This document shows positions 50,701-58,530 of a stretch of DNA of 64,000 nucleotides, piece by piece. Under the pieces are notes generated by a model. The model searched no databases. It saw only the letters and a list, made by a program, of their open reading frames with translations, and was not told where the DNA came from. Numbering within the stretch: the first letter of the stretch is position 1; each line of letters opens with the position of its first letter. Position numbers and translations under genes: made by a program. This stretch comes from Verrucomicrobiaceae bacterium (GTDB lineage: Bacteria; Verrucomicrobiota; Verrucomicrobiia; Verrucomicrobiales; Verrucomicrobiaceae): positions 682,001-746,000 of the forward strand of contig JACKQF010000002.1 of assembly GCA_024232965.1 (NCBI GenBank). Reading direction: 5' to 3'.

Positions 50701-53167
50701 CACTCTGACTCCGCAGGGCGTCAGCGACTTCATCAATTCTGCAAACAAGGCGCTCGCCGGCAGTCCGCAGCTCCCCATCAGCCGGGGTGAGGCTGCCTCT
50801 TGCCGTCGGCGGTTTCTCCAGGCATACATCGGCATTCTCCGCCGCTGTGCAGACACCTTTGCCCACGATTGGGTGTTGGCGTTTCAGCAGCTCTACAACG
50901 AGATCCCGGCAGCCCTGGATGGCGAAGGGTTCAGGGATCGGCTGCGCACCGCTTTGGAGGCGCATCAGGAAGGGCGGACCCTGTTCCTCCGCACCCTGCA
51001 TGGGGATGACCCCGGGCATTCCAAGCCTCGCGTGCCGATCCACCACGCTGCTCCCGTCAACTCCGTGGCCTTTTCCCCGCCGCTGGGCAAACAGGGGCGC
51101 TGCTACTTCGTGACGGGTGGCTCTGACCGCATCATCCAGTTTGCCCAGATCGAAAAACAGCGCGAGCCAATCCAGTTCAATACCGTCCCTGGGGTGCTGC
51201 GGGCCGACAATGATGACTCACCAGACATCCGTCAGCTGGCACCGACCAATGTTTGCTTCGTTGGTGGCACCGAAGTGATGGCCTACACCACCGGGACCTG
51301 CATCCGCTCGGTGGCCGCCTCCCGCATTGTTGACGCTGCATTAAACGTCAACCGCAAAGCAGACGACGTGCCTTTGGTGGAGCGGATCAAACACTACGCC
51401 ACCCCACCCGCGACACCGCATTCGATTGCCAGCTCAACCAACGCCAAATGCACGCTCTTCGCCGTAGGCTGCTCAGACTGGGTCTGCCGAATTTACGACA
51501 CCGCGTCCCCGAGCTTCGGTCCGGTCGCGGAATTGCTGGTTCCGGTGATGTCCGAAAACTCGCCCACCGGAGAATTCCACGGTGCTGCCGTGGGAGAAAC
51601 CTATGGCTGCGTCGCGATGTCTGCGGACGGAACGCTCGTAGCAATGGGATGCCCAGACCAGTGGGTACGCGTCTGGCGTCTGCGAGACATCCCCGATGGC
51701 CTGCGGCTGCGGGGCGAGTTGATTGCCGAATTTCCGCCATGCGTGGATCGTCGAGTCGATGCCATCAGTTTCTCCCCGGATGCGCGTCAACTCCTCGTCG
51801 GCGGCGGTTTTGCGCGGGGCATGTTGGAGATTTTTGACCTTGAGACCTGCACCTGCTCGCTCGTCAATGCGCATGGCAGCAGCATCTGGTCCATCGCCTT
51901 CCTGCAATGCCCCGCCACCGCCAAGGGACGGCGGCTGCTGCTGGTGACGGGTAGCTTTGACCGCACCTTCGCCGTTTGGGATTACACTCAGATGCTGGCA
52001 GAAGCGCAGCATTCAGCCGTGGAACGACAACTGCCAGGTTGGTCCGAAGCCGCAGCCGCGCCTGGAGAAAAGGGACGTGCTTCTTGCTCCATCCGTACCC
52101 CGATTCGTGTGGAGCCCATCGCCTCCCGCAACGTCCAGGATGTAGTCATGAGCATCGCCGGATCCGCTGACGGACGGAAGCTCATCACTGCTGGCGCGGA
52201 CTACTCCGCCAGTGTCTGGGATGTTAAAGAAGGCCTGCTCGGCTCAGCGAAGCCCGCTCGCCACCCAGACGCACACGAGACCTACCTCAATGCTGCTGCC
52301 TTCCATCCAGATGGGAAGGCGTATGCCACCGCTGGCCCCGATGGGAAGGTCGTCATACGCAGCACCAAGGACAGCACCCGCATCTCCAGTAGCAATGCCA
52401 AGGCCGGGGCGGCCATCCGTGCCGTCTGCATTGCCCGCTGTGGCACCCGAATGGGGCTCGGCACGGAGAATGGGGCCGTGGTGATGACGCTGGATAAGCA
52501 GATGAAGCTCTCCCAGCCAGAGACCCTCTCCAGCGGCACCCCCATCTATGCCATCGCACTGCCACCAGATCCCGCCAGCCCCGTGCTAGCGGTCATTGGG
52601 AACGAGAAAGGCAAGGTCTGCATCATCTACCGGGACCCATCCTTCAATGCTAGCTACTCTCATGCCGGAGCGGTCCGTGATATCAGGTTTTCCGCCGATG
52701 GTAGATCGTTCTACAGCGTCGGCGACGACATGCAGGTGAAGGCCTGGAACCTCGACGAGCAACGCCTCATTGAGCTACCCCAAGGCCACAGACATCGCGT
52801 CAAATCCGTCGCCATCAGCCCCGATGGACGATTTTTGGCGACTGGCGGGCGACAAACCGTGAATCTATGGCGCTGGGCAGGTTCGGCATGGGTCCTGGAA
52901 GATCAGTTCCGGGGTCATCGCGATGAGATCTGGACCCTGGCCTTCTCTCCGTGCGGCCGTCTGCTCGCCTCCGGGTCCAAGGATGGTATCGCGCGTGTCT
53001 GGGATCTGCAAAACCCCGGCGATGCCCGCCGCAGTGCCTGCCTGCCGCGCACCAATTCCATCCTCGCCTTCTGGTTCAGCCCGGACAGCACCCGCCTCCA
53101 CATCGCCGATGCCGGCCCCGCTGGACAACTCCCCGCTTGCACGCAGGTGGCGATTCATGGGCTGTGA
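47717..53167 (+). CDS. Anti-sigma-like / Lon-protease-like / STAND NTPase / WD40 giant protein
   Basis: An 1816-residue protein. Residues about 25-75 (VSRYLEGDMSDGEESAFEEL) have the helix pattern of anti-sigma domains but no zinc ligands. About residues 290-440 resemble the Lon (S16) proteolytic domain: WEVRPKDGSPGLYCGSSLTM (S362/S363) parallels the PKDGPSAG nucleophile box, and SGSLDPTQRLDDVEAKVRAV with K420 parallels the GGLKEK lysine box, followed by LLLLDAS. Ungapped alignment puts Gly361 at the Ser site, so catalysis is uncertain. A P-loop NTPase follows with GPSGVGKSG (539-547) and LFIDGLDK (D640), STAND-like. Residues about 1105-1810 are WD40 repeats. It is probably a sensor-switch for the upstream sigma-like gene. 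Confidence 0.8.
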   Translation: MAFENLPDTHPLMNLEGLTAPAPGEDLVSRYLEGDMSDGEESAFEELMQEDASLQREVETEQRELERVMTPALRNRLWIGLQRGLGRTEVRRLEPNHQELLRPRGAAPWSWAQASSALKTAKSSFQAMTEVPANFAELTDAWHRAMAGADEGRLAFLVALADVEANVWLNLCHRLARREIEWPEADKISRLLAGWRRALYSQPGEWSNRWLEALAEALSLALQISGCETVPEELAAEMRDPDLGGEVLAEAITAALRSDTPDAANFADANGPRLKGELSVPVVMVDQAGGTHGFLRLYLLADGSGEIRPTVRMSMVPMDEPFALAAQKALDLLKSCGLRLTGFDISWEVRPKDGSPGLYCGSSLTMSLAIGMARLIGFYVPETSVRRQICDDLMAVGSFYRFVCSGSLDPTQRLDDVEAKVRAVLKDPEVTLLLLDASARETMDGRWGEYRSHHHGATYLLPRRQGSAERMAVVLCSNLVEMVEAIRVETDIPTVFWDWRTEAGRESPAPSLLLNREWLYTTIADHHREGTLPFLVLAGPSGVGKSGAVLHYLHSLSGGSAEAPIVHINKSDSTSSRNNPALWLGSLSAQLRRKHRLAAPSLPPQLEAWDANDVHREAQRLAASLSELYAKGVVETLFIDGLDKTYKLGGAYANGSAILELVDGLRRLELISSDSQHLDGPATDAPAPQTPVRIRMILTTSLDAKIAATGAADPPHASPGDHIHNLINPRLSTLEEMHLWDPHTLALSPELEEEFIAIALKRGLNLEETLGVMSELSKSTTVGNVIERIDDACRWKANNLGTAVRTFFERELYSAAARLAGGVKSGPRFKKALANLIDRLGLLASARNPLTLAMLRSMLGEEYTRQTVDCLIGCRGEFVMGDLLPGGDGSLEFCSEGFRAFVLDLGRLSPAALPPNLGDAVASLIAANTGKDLSMIWNERLATACKEIWRGDSANAPESVSRYVVRHWLAHLRRSGDWDCFFEVIQDVRFLQSKFTLTPQGVSDFINSANKALAGSPQLPISRGEAASCRRRFLQAYIGILRRCADTFAHDWVLAFQQLYNEIPAALDGEGFRDRLRTALEAHQEGRTLFLRTLHGDDPGHSKPRVPIHHAAPVNSVAFSPPLGKQGRCYFVTGGSDRIIQFAQIEKQREPIQFNTVPGVLRADNDDSPDIRQLAPTNVCFVGGTEVMAYTTGTCIRSVAASRIVDAALNVNRKADDVPLVERIKHYATPPATPHSIASSTNAKCTLFAVGCSDWVCRIYDTASPSFGPVAELLVPVMSENSPTGEFHGAAVGETYGCVAMSADGTLVAMGCPDQWVRVWRLRDIPDGLRLRGELIAEFPPCVDRRVDAISFSPDARQLLVGGGFARGMLEIFDLETCTCSLVNAHGSSIWSIAFLQCPATAKGRRLLLVTGSFDRTFAVWDYTQMLAEAQHSAVERQLPGWSEAAAAPGEKGRASCSIRTPIRVEPIASRNVQDVVMSIAGSADGRKLITAGADYSASVWDVKEGLLGSAKPARHPDAHETYLNAAAFHPDGKAYATAGPDGKVVIRSTKDSTRISSSNAKAGAAIRAVCIARCGTRMGLGTENGAVVMTLDKQMKLSQPETLSSGTPIYAIALPPDPASPVLAVIGNEKGKVCIIYRDPSFNASYSHAGAVRDIRFSADGRSFYSVGDDMQVKAWNLDEQRLIELPQGHRHRVKSVAISPDGRFLATGGRQTVNLWRWAGSAWVLEDQFRGHRDEIWTLAFSPCGRLLASGSKDGIARVWDLQNPGDARRSACLPRTNSILAFWFSPDSTRLHIADAGPAGQLPACTQVAIHGL

Positions 53168-53171
53168 GACA

Positions 53172-55517
53172 TCAAACCAGACGCGCAAAACCGCCGCCGA
53201 TCACCTGGGGGCCAGCTTCCTTCTGGAGGGCGCCGCTTTCATGAATCGTGCCAATGCTGATCAGCACAGCGTCGAGTGCAGAGAGGTAATCCGCGATGTG
53301 CTGCCTACTGTGTGGCCACATAACATAGAGCTGGCTGCTGCTCAGGATGCCCTGATGCAGCAGGCCCCGAATCATCAGGGCCTTGGCCGCAGCGGCATCA
53401 GTGCCGAGACCAAAGGAGATGGCAGGCGCGCAGGGTTGGCCGCTGATGCTGATCTGTAAGGATGGATGCCGCGTGGCGATGTCTCGCAATCCAGACTGGA
53501 GCGTCTGACCGAGCTGCCAAACATGTGACTGCACGCCTTCGCGTTCCATCTTCCCGAGACAGGCCAGCGCTGCTGCGGGGCCGATGCCGTCCGTCCAGTA
53601 ACTGCTGGAGATAAAGCTATCATTGGCAGCATCCATCACGCTGTCTTTGCCAACGATGGCGGCGCAGGGAATGCCGTTGCTCATGGCCTTCGCATACACC
53701 GCGATGTCTGGCTGAACGCCGAGCCCCGCGCTGGCCCCAGGGAATCCGTAGCGCCAACCACTGGTGACCTCATCCATCACAAAGACGGCACCTTGGCGAT
53801 GGCAGGCGGCAATGACCTTTTGCATAAAGCCATCTCTCGGCGCCTCAGAACGCATCGGCTCCATGACGACTGCGGCAAAGTTTTCGCCGAGTTGCGCAAT
53901 GGCTTTTCCGAAGGACTCCAAATCGTTGTAGCGAAAAGGCACCGCCGTCCCAGCGAGTTCACGTGGCACTCCCAGTGGTGTCAGACCTGGCAGCAGGTGG
54001 CCGTCCAGAGATTTATCGTCGGCGAGATTTGCGGCCAAATACCAATCGCTCCAGCCATGGTAACCGCAGAAGGCTACCCCGCTCTTCCCACTCGCAGCAC
54101 GCGCGATCCTCACTGCGAGCGAAAGCGCCTCCCCTCCCCCACGGGCATAGCGGACCTTGCCAGCCCATGGATGCAGCGACAGTAGCCGATCTGCCAGCAC
54201 GGGTTCATCCGGGGAAATCAGCGTGCAATAGCTGCCCATCGTCACGCGACGATGCACAGCGGCATTCACTTCGGGATCTGAGTGTCCCAACAGTATCGCG
54301 CCGACGCCGCCCGTGAAGTCGGTGTAGCGATTGCCCTCCAGATCCCAAATCTCCGCACCTTTGCAGCGAGAGAAATACGATGGCCACTCCACCGGATCAA
54401 AGAGGTGGGAGCGCTTAGAAAGCAGGCCGGTTCCGCAGGAGATCTTTTCCTTCGCTGCAGACCACAGCTCAGGACCGTGTGTCGTGGCCGGGACGCAGTG
54501 ATCCCTCACATGCGGCGCCAGCAGACGCAGAGCGTTTTCACGGAAGACATCGGCGATGTCTGCCTCATTCATTCCCGTATCCTCACAGGCCTCTCGCAGG
54601 CAGAGCAGAGACTCGATGCCCACCAGCGTGTATTGGCCAAAAATGGTCAGTTTTTCAGCGGAGGAATCCTCAGAATAGATCCAAGTAAAACCATCGCCCT
54701 GCGTGATGCATGACCCGCGTAACTCGCTCACCATGTAGTCGCTGCCCCAGAGTACTCGACGTGGCCCCAGGATCTCCAGCGCAGCGCGGAAAGCGCCTGC
54801 CTGCGTCACGGCAGAGGTGTCCACGACCACGTTCTCCAGATCGGCTACGGCGGCCAAACCTTCGCGGGCGTGGCGGTAATTAAACGACCGTGCGATGTGC
54901 GCCAGCACGAGCCTACAACGCGGATATCGGCGGCAGAGGCGCTGGAGGGCGGCGATGTTATCCCGATCGGTGATGCCGTCTGCGCGCATGATGTGCAGGA
55001 CCATCACACCGTCGTGATCGTGGCAAACTTCCCACATCCACTCCGGGGCAAAGGACTCAATCGCGGCCTCGCGGGTATCCGCCACTTGCGCGTAGAGTCG
55101 ATACGGCTTGATACCCACGAACACACCCGTCTGGATCAGCCGACGCACCTCCGCAGGATCATCCTCCGGCGCAGCCAGCACCAGCGCGCGGGAACTACTC
55201 GTAGCGACGAGTGGCGCGACCTGATCCTGCAGCCATGCATTTTCACCTGGGCGATCGTTTCCAGCGCTGGGATACCCAAAAAACAGCCCCTCAATCTTCC
55301 GATCCGGCATCCAACGCGCCATCGCTTCGGAAAAATCTGGGATGCCGTAGCCGCGATCATCGTCCAGGAAGATGGGTTTTTTTCCCGGCGCAAAATGGCG
55401 GGTATGAAAGAGGTGCGTGTGCACGTCAAAAACCTCGTTTGGCACAAAGCCATCTAGTGCGCGCGCCATCAGGCGTTGGTCTGTAGCGCTGAGCTGGGTG
55501 ACAAGTTTCAGGGACAT
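53172..55517 (-). CDS. Amidohydrolase fused to class III PLP aminotransferase (HemL-like)
   Basis: A 781-residue fusion in one open frame. Residues 1-340 are an amidohydrolase-2 TIM barrel: DVHTHLFH (HxH), a central VLHIMRADG and RVLWGSDYM with the expected Asp. Residues about 355-781 are a class III aminotransferase close to glutamate-1-semialdehyde aminomutase: GNRYTDFTGGVGAILLGHSD, YHGWSDWY, FVMDEVTSGWR and PLP-lysine K610 in VYAKAMSNGIP. Both halves keep their key residues. The aminotransferase may make or use an amino sugar or amino acid that the hydrolase processes. It is not the housekeeping hemL, which lacks such a domain. It converges on the giant gene with 4 bases between stops. Confidence 0.85.
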   Translation of the reverse strand: MSLKLVTQLSATDQRLMARALDGFVPNEVFDVHTHLFHTRHFAPGKKPIFLDDDRGYGIPDFSEAMARWMPDRKIEGLFFGYPSAGNDRPGENAWLQDQVAPLVATSSSRALVLAAPEDDPAEVRRLIQTGVFVGIKPYRLYAQVADTREAAIESFAPEWMWEVCHDHDGVMVLHIMRADGITDRDNIAALQRLCRRYPRCRLVLAHIARSFNYRHAREGLAAVADLENVVVDTSAVTQAGAFRAALEILGPRRVLWGSDYMVSELRGSCITQGDGFTWIYSEDSSAEKLTIFGQYTLVGIESLLCLREACEDTGMNEADIADVFRENALRLLAPHVRDHCVPATTHGPELWSAAKEKISCGTGLLSKRSHLFDPVEWPSYFSRCKGAEIWDLEGNRYTDFTGGVGAILLGHSDPEVNAAVHRRVTMGSYCTLISPDEPVLADRLLSLHPWAGKVRYARGGGEALSLAVRIARAASGKSGVAFCGYHGWSDWYLAANLADDKSLDGHLLPGLTPLGVPRELAGTAVPFRYNDLESFGKAIAQLGENFAAVVMEPMRSEAPRDGFMQKVIAACHRQGAVFVMDEVTSGWRYGFPGASAGLGVQPDIAVYAKAMSNGIPCAAIVGKDSVMDAANDSFISSSYWTDGIGPAAALACLGKMEREGVQSHVWQLGQTLQSGLRDIATRHPSLQISISGQPCAPAISFGLGTDAAAAKALMIRGLLHQGILSSSQLYVMWPHSRQHIADYLSALDAVLISIGTIHESGALQKEAGPQVIGGGFARLV

Positions 55518-55554
55518 AAAAGAAGCGATCTTCGTCCACCCGGCAGTCGTGCGT

Positions 55555-56409
55555 CTACTTGAGCGTCAGCTTCTTCATCAGGGCCTTGATTCGCTCATTG
55601 GTCTTTGCCACGACTTCGGAGGAAGGGATCTCTTTGTCCACTTGGGACCAATGTCGGTCAAGAAAATCCAGCAACTCCCCGAGGGCCGCGACGACCTCTT
55701 CCTTGCGAGTGGCTTCCGCCATTTTCGCAAACTTGGTGCGCAGGTCCTCCAGAAGCGCGGGTGAACCAATGCAGAGCGCGCGCGTGTCGGTATCAGGATT
55801 TTCCACCACGATGGCAGACACAATTTCCAGAATGCGCATCCAGACCCCGAGATCGACGAGGATTGCCAGATCTTCATCGTGCTGCTCGCGCAAAATTCGA
55901 TCCATCTCCTTCTGCCCATCTAGGACCTCCTGCCGCAGTTCCGTCCACTGGTCCATCTCCGCCATCTTTGCCTGCGCCATCAACCTCGGCGAGATGCCAT
56001 CCGCGACGCCCAGCACGCGGCAGTACGTGAGCATCTCCTGGTTATTGTTGCGAAAGGTCTGCGCGTCCCCCGCCTGGAGACAGAGGAAGCTATCCCCCAC
56101 CAGCCCCCCCAGAATGAACGCGGTCTTGGATCGGTCGGGAGAAGGCGTGGGCGGTTGTTGTCGATAGAGCTGCCGCCAACGTGCCTTCGTGTGCTGCCCC
56201 ACCGCCTCCATGAAATCCAGCGGTGTCTGCTCAGAGGTCCAAATCGGCACCACAATAAAAGGTGCCTCAACGGTCTTTATCACTGCTGCCTGGCCAGTGG
56301 TTGGCTGTGCAGACGTCGGCTCCTGAGCCATGGCCACGCCACAGACCACCACCAGTGCGCAAAGGAGGGCGCGCTGGCCGGTTGGCGGCACAGGAGCGGA
56401 GATAGTCAT
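55555..56409 (-). CDS. Secreted unknown protein
   Basis: A 284-residue protein with a signal peptide (LLCALVVVCGVAMAQE). The mature part is all-helical and charged (MAEMDQWTELRQEVLDGQKE). No family recognised. It lies 37 bases before the fusion enzyme and 17 bases after glmS, on the same strand, so it may be in one transcript with glmS. Confidence 0.8.
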   Translation of the reverse strand: MTISAPVPPTGQRALLCALVVVCGVAMAQEPTSAQPTTGQAAVIKTVEAPFIVVPIWTSEQTPLDFMEAVGQHTKARWRQLYRQQPPTPSPDRSKTAFILGGLVGDSFLCLQAGDAQTFRNNNQEMLTYCRVLGVADGISPRLMAQAKMAEMDQWTELRQEVLDGQKEMDRILREQHDEDLAILVDLGVWMRILEIVSAIVVENPDTDTRALCIGSPALLEDLRTKFAKMAEATRKEEVVAALGELLDFLDRHWSQVDKEIPSSEVVAKTNERIKALMKKLTLK

Positions 56410-56426
56410 GGGATTTCCCGGACACT

Positions 56427-58280
56427 CTACTCCACAGTTACGCTCTTGGCCAGATTTCTCGGTTTATCTACGTCACAACCACGCGCGACGGCAGTGTAAT
56501 ACGAGAGCAATTGCAACGGGATCACCGTCAGCAGCGGTTGCAGGTAGGTGGGACAATCGGGGATGTAGATGACATCGTCCGTGATCCGCTCCAGCTCCGT
56601 GCGACCCTCCGTCGTCACCGCGATGACCGGCCCTTTGCGGGCGCGGACCTCTTCGATGTTGCTGACGTTCTTGTCGAATACGGCGTCGTCTGGCGCGATG
56701 AACACCGAGGGCAGCTCGGGCTTCACCAGCGCAATGACTCCATGCTTCAGCTCCGCACTCGGGTGCCCGCTGGCGTAGATGTAGCTGATCTCTTTCATTT
56801 TCAGAGCACCCTCCAGCGCAACCGGGTAGTTAAGCTGGCGTCCCATAAAGAGCATGCCATCTGCGTGGGCGTGCTTTTCGGCGATCTCGCGGATCCGCTC
56901 GGTCTGGTGCAGGATCGCGCTGATTTTGTCTGGGATGGCCTCAAGCTCATCGATCATTTCCAAGCCATCGACGCTGGAAAGGTGGTGAATGCGGCCAAAA
57001 AGCAGCCCCAGCAGCGTGATCACCGCCACTTGGGAGGTGAAGGTCTTTGTTGCTGCGACCCCGATCTCTGGACCCGCATGGATGTAGACACCGCCGTCGC
57101 TTTCGCGCGCAATCGTGCTGGCGACGTTGTTCACCACGCCGAGGCAGCGGATGCCTTTGCGCTTAGCTTCGCGCAGGGCGGCCAGGGTATCGATCGTCTC
57201 GCCGCTCTGGCTGAGGACGAATTGCAGCGTGTTCTTGCCCGTCGGTACGTTGCGGTAGCGGAATTCGCTGGCGATTTCCACCTCCGTTGGGATGCGCGCC
57301 ATGCTCTCGATCAAATATTCACCCACCATCGCTGCGTGGAAGGCCGTCCCGCAACCACTGAGGATGATGCGGTCAACCTGACGCAATTCCTGTTGGGTCA
57401 TGTTTAGGCCGCCAAGGATGGCCGTGCACTCATCGCGCGATAGGCGACCGCGCAATGCATTTTGCAGGGAGATGGGCTGCTCAAAGATCTCCTTGAGCAT
57501 GAAGTGCTCAAAGTCACCCTTCTCAGCGTCGCTCTCTGTAAAGTCCACTCGGCTGACTTTGACCTCCGCAGGCTGCCCCTCGTGGGACTGCACGCTGTAG
57601 CTGTCTGGATGGATGGTTACGATGTCGTAGTCATTCAAATAAACCACGTCCCGGGTATGCGCCACGAGCGCAGAAACGTCGCTGGCCAAGAAGTGCTCTC
57701 CCTCACCCAGGCCCACCACCAGCGGGCTGCCCAGACGCGCACCGACGATCACACCCGGCACTTCCTTGTGCATCACCGCGATGCCATAGGTGCCTTTGAC
57801 TTTTGAAATCGCAGTCTTCACCGCGTGGACGAGGCGCTGCTCGCCATCAGGTTCCGTCGACTTCTCAAAGTAACGACCCACGAGGTGGGAGAGGACCTCG
57901 GTGTCCGTCTCGGAGGCAAAGGTCTCGCCCTGGGCGATGAGTTGATCTCGCAGAGACTGATAGTTTTCGATCACGCCATTGTGCACCAACGCCAGTTTCC
58001 CAGAGTCGTCGCAATGGGGGTGAGCATTGGCATCTGTCGGTGCCCCGTGCGTCGCCCAGCGGGTGTGGCTAATTCCGGCATCGCCGCGAGGACTGATCTC
58101 GTTGACGGCCTGGCGGAGGTTTTCGATCCGGCCAGCGCGTTTGACAATTTGGAACTCATCTCCGGCACCCATCAGCGCCATGCCTGCGGAATCGTAACCG
58201 CGATATTCAAGTCGCCGCAGTCCATCGAGGAGGATAGGACTTGCCTGACGTTTGCCGATGTAGCCAACAATGCCGCACAT
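56427..58280 (-). CDS. glmS: Glutamine-fructose-6-phosphate aminotransferase (isomerizing)
   Basis: A 617-residue enzyme making glucosamine-6-phosphate from fructose-6-phosphate and glutamine, the first step to UDP-GlcNAc for the cell wall. It begins MCGIVGYIGKRQASPILLDG with the nucleophile Cys2. It has the class II glutaminase motifs HTRWATHG and HNGVIENY, then two SIS domains (GCGTAFHA, SQSGETIDTL, SGHPSAELKHG) and the signature end DKPRNLAKSVTVE. Full length. No glmS ribozyme is recognised in the leader. Confidence 0.98.
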   Translation of the reverse strand: MCGIVGYIGKRQASPILLDGLRRLEYRGYDSAGMALMGAGDEFQIVKRAGRIENLRQAVNEISPRGDAGISHTRWATHGAPTDANAHPHCDDSGKLALVHNGVIENYQSLRDQLIAQGETFASETDTEVLSHLVGRYFEKSTEPDGEQRLVHAVKTAISKVKGTYGIAVMHKEVPGVIVGARLGSPLVVGLGEGEHFLASDVSALVAHTRDVVYLNDYDIVTIHPDSYSVQSHEGQPAEVKVSRVDFTESDAEKGDFEHFMLKEIFEQPISLQNALRGRLSRDECTAILGGLNMTQQELRQVDRIILSGCGTAFHAAMVGEYLIESMARIPTEVEIASEFRYRNVPTGKNTLQFVLSQSGETIDTLAALREAKRKGIRCLGVVNNVASTIARESDGGVYIHAGPEIGVAATKTFTSQVAVITLLGLLFGRIHHLSSVDGLEMIDELEAIPDKISAILHQTERIREIAEKHAHADGMLFMGRQLNYPVALEGALKMKEISYIYASGHPSAELKHGVIALVKPELPSVFIAPDDAVFDKNVSNIEEVRARKGPVIAVTTEGRTELERITDDVIYIPDCPTYLQPLLTVIPLQLLSYYTAVARGCDVDKPRNLAKSVTVE

Positions 58281-58328
58281 AAAATAAAAAAGGAAAGGGG
58301 GTTTGGTTCTTGGGGGAATGAAAAGGAC

Positions 58329-58347
58329 CGCCCCGAGAGACGGGGCG
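58329..58347 (-). promoter_or_regulatory. GC-rich hairpin in the glmS leader
   Basis: Perfect 7-bp stem CGCCCCG/CGGGGCG with loop AGAGA, about 50 bases before the glmS start on its own strand, followed by a short pyrimidine run (TCCTTTTC). It could be an attenuator-like leader structure or a weak terminator. No known riboswitch core is visible around it. Confidence 0.35.
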
Positions 58348-58530
58348 AGGAATCTACATCAAAGCCAGCCTCGTGCCACAATTCCTATGGTATTTAGGCA
58401 ATATAGTCGCAAAAAAACGGGCACCAAAGCGGGTGCAATCCACACCAATCGCGATCTGGACATTTCAGACGGAGCCCGAAGATTGGGCAGGCTTCTGACA
58501 ACCAGAGGTCAACAGTTACGTTCTACTGCG

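Noticed and set aside
56511..57407. Plus-strand open frame of 298 codons
   Set aside because: Antisense to glmS, whose identity is certain.
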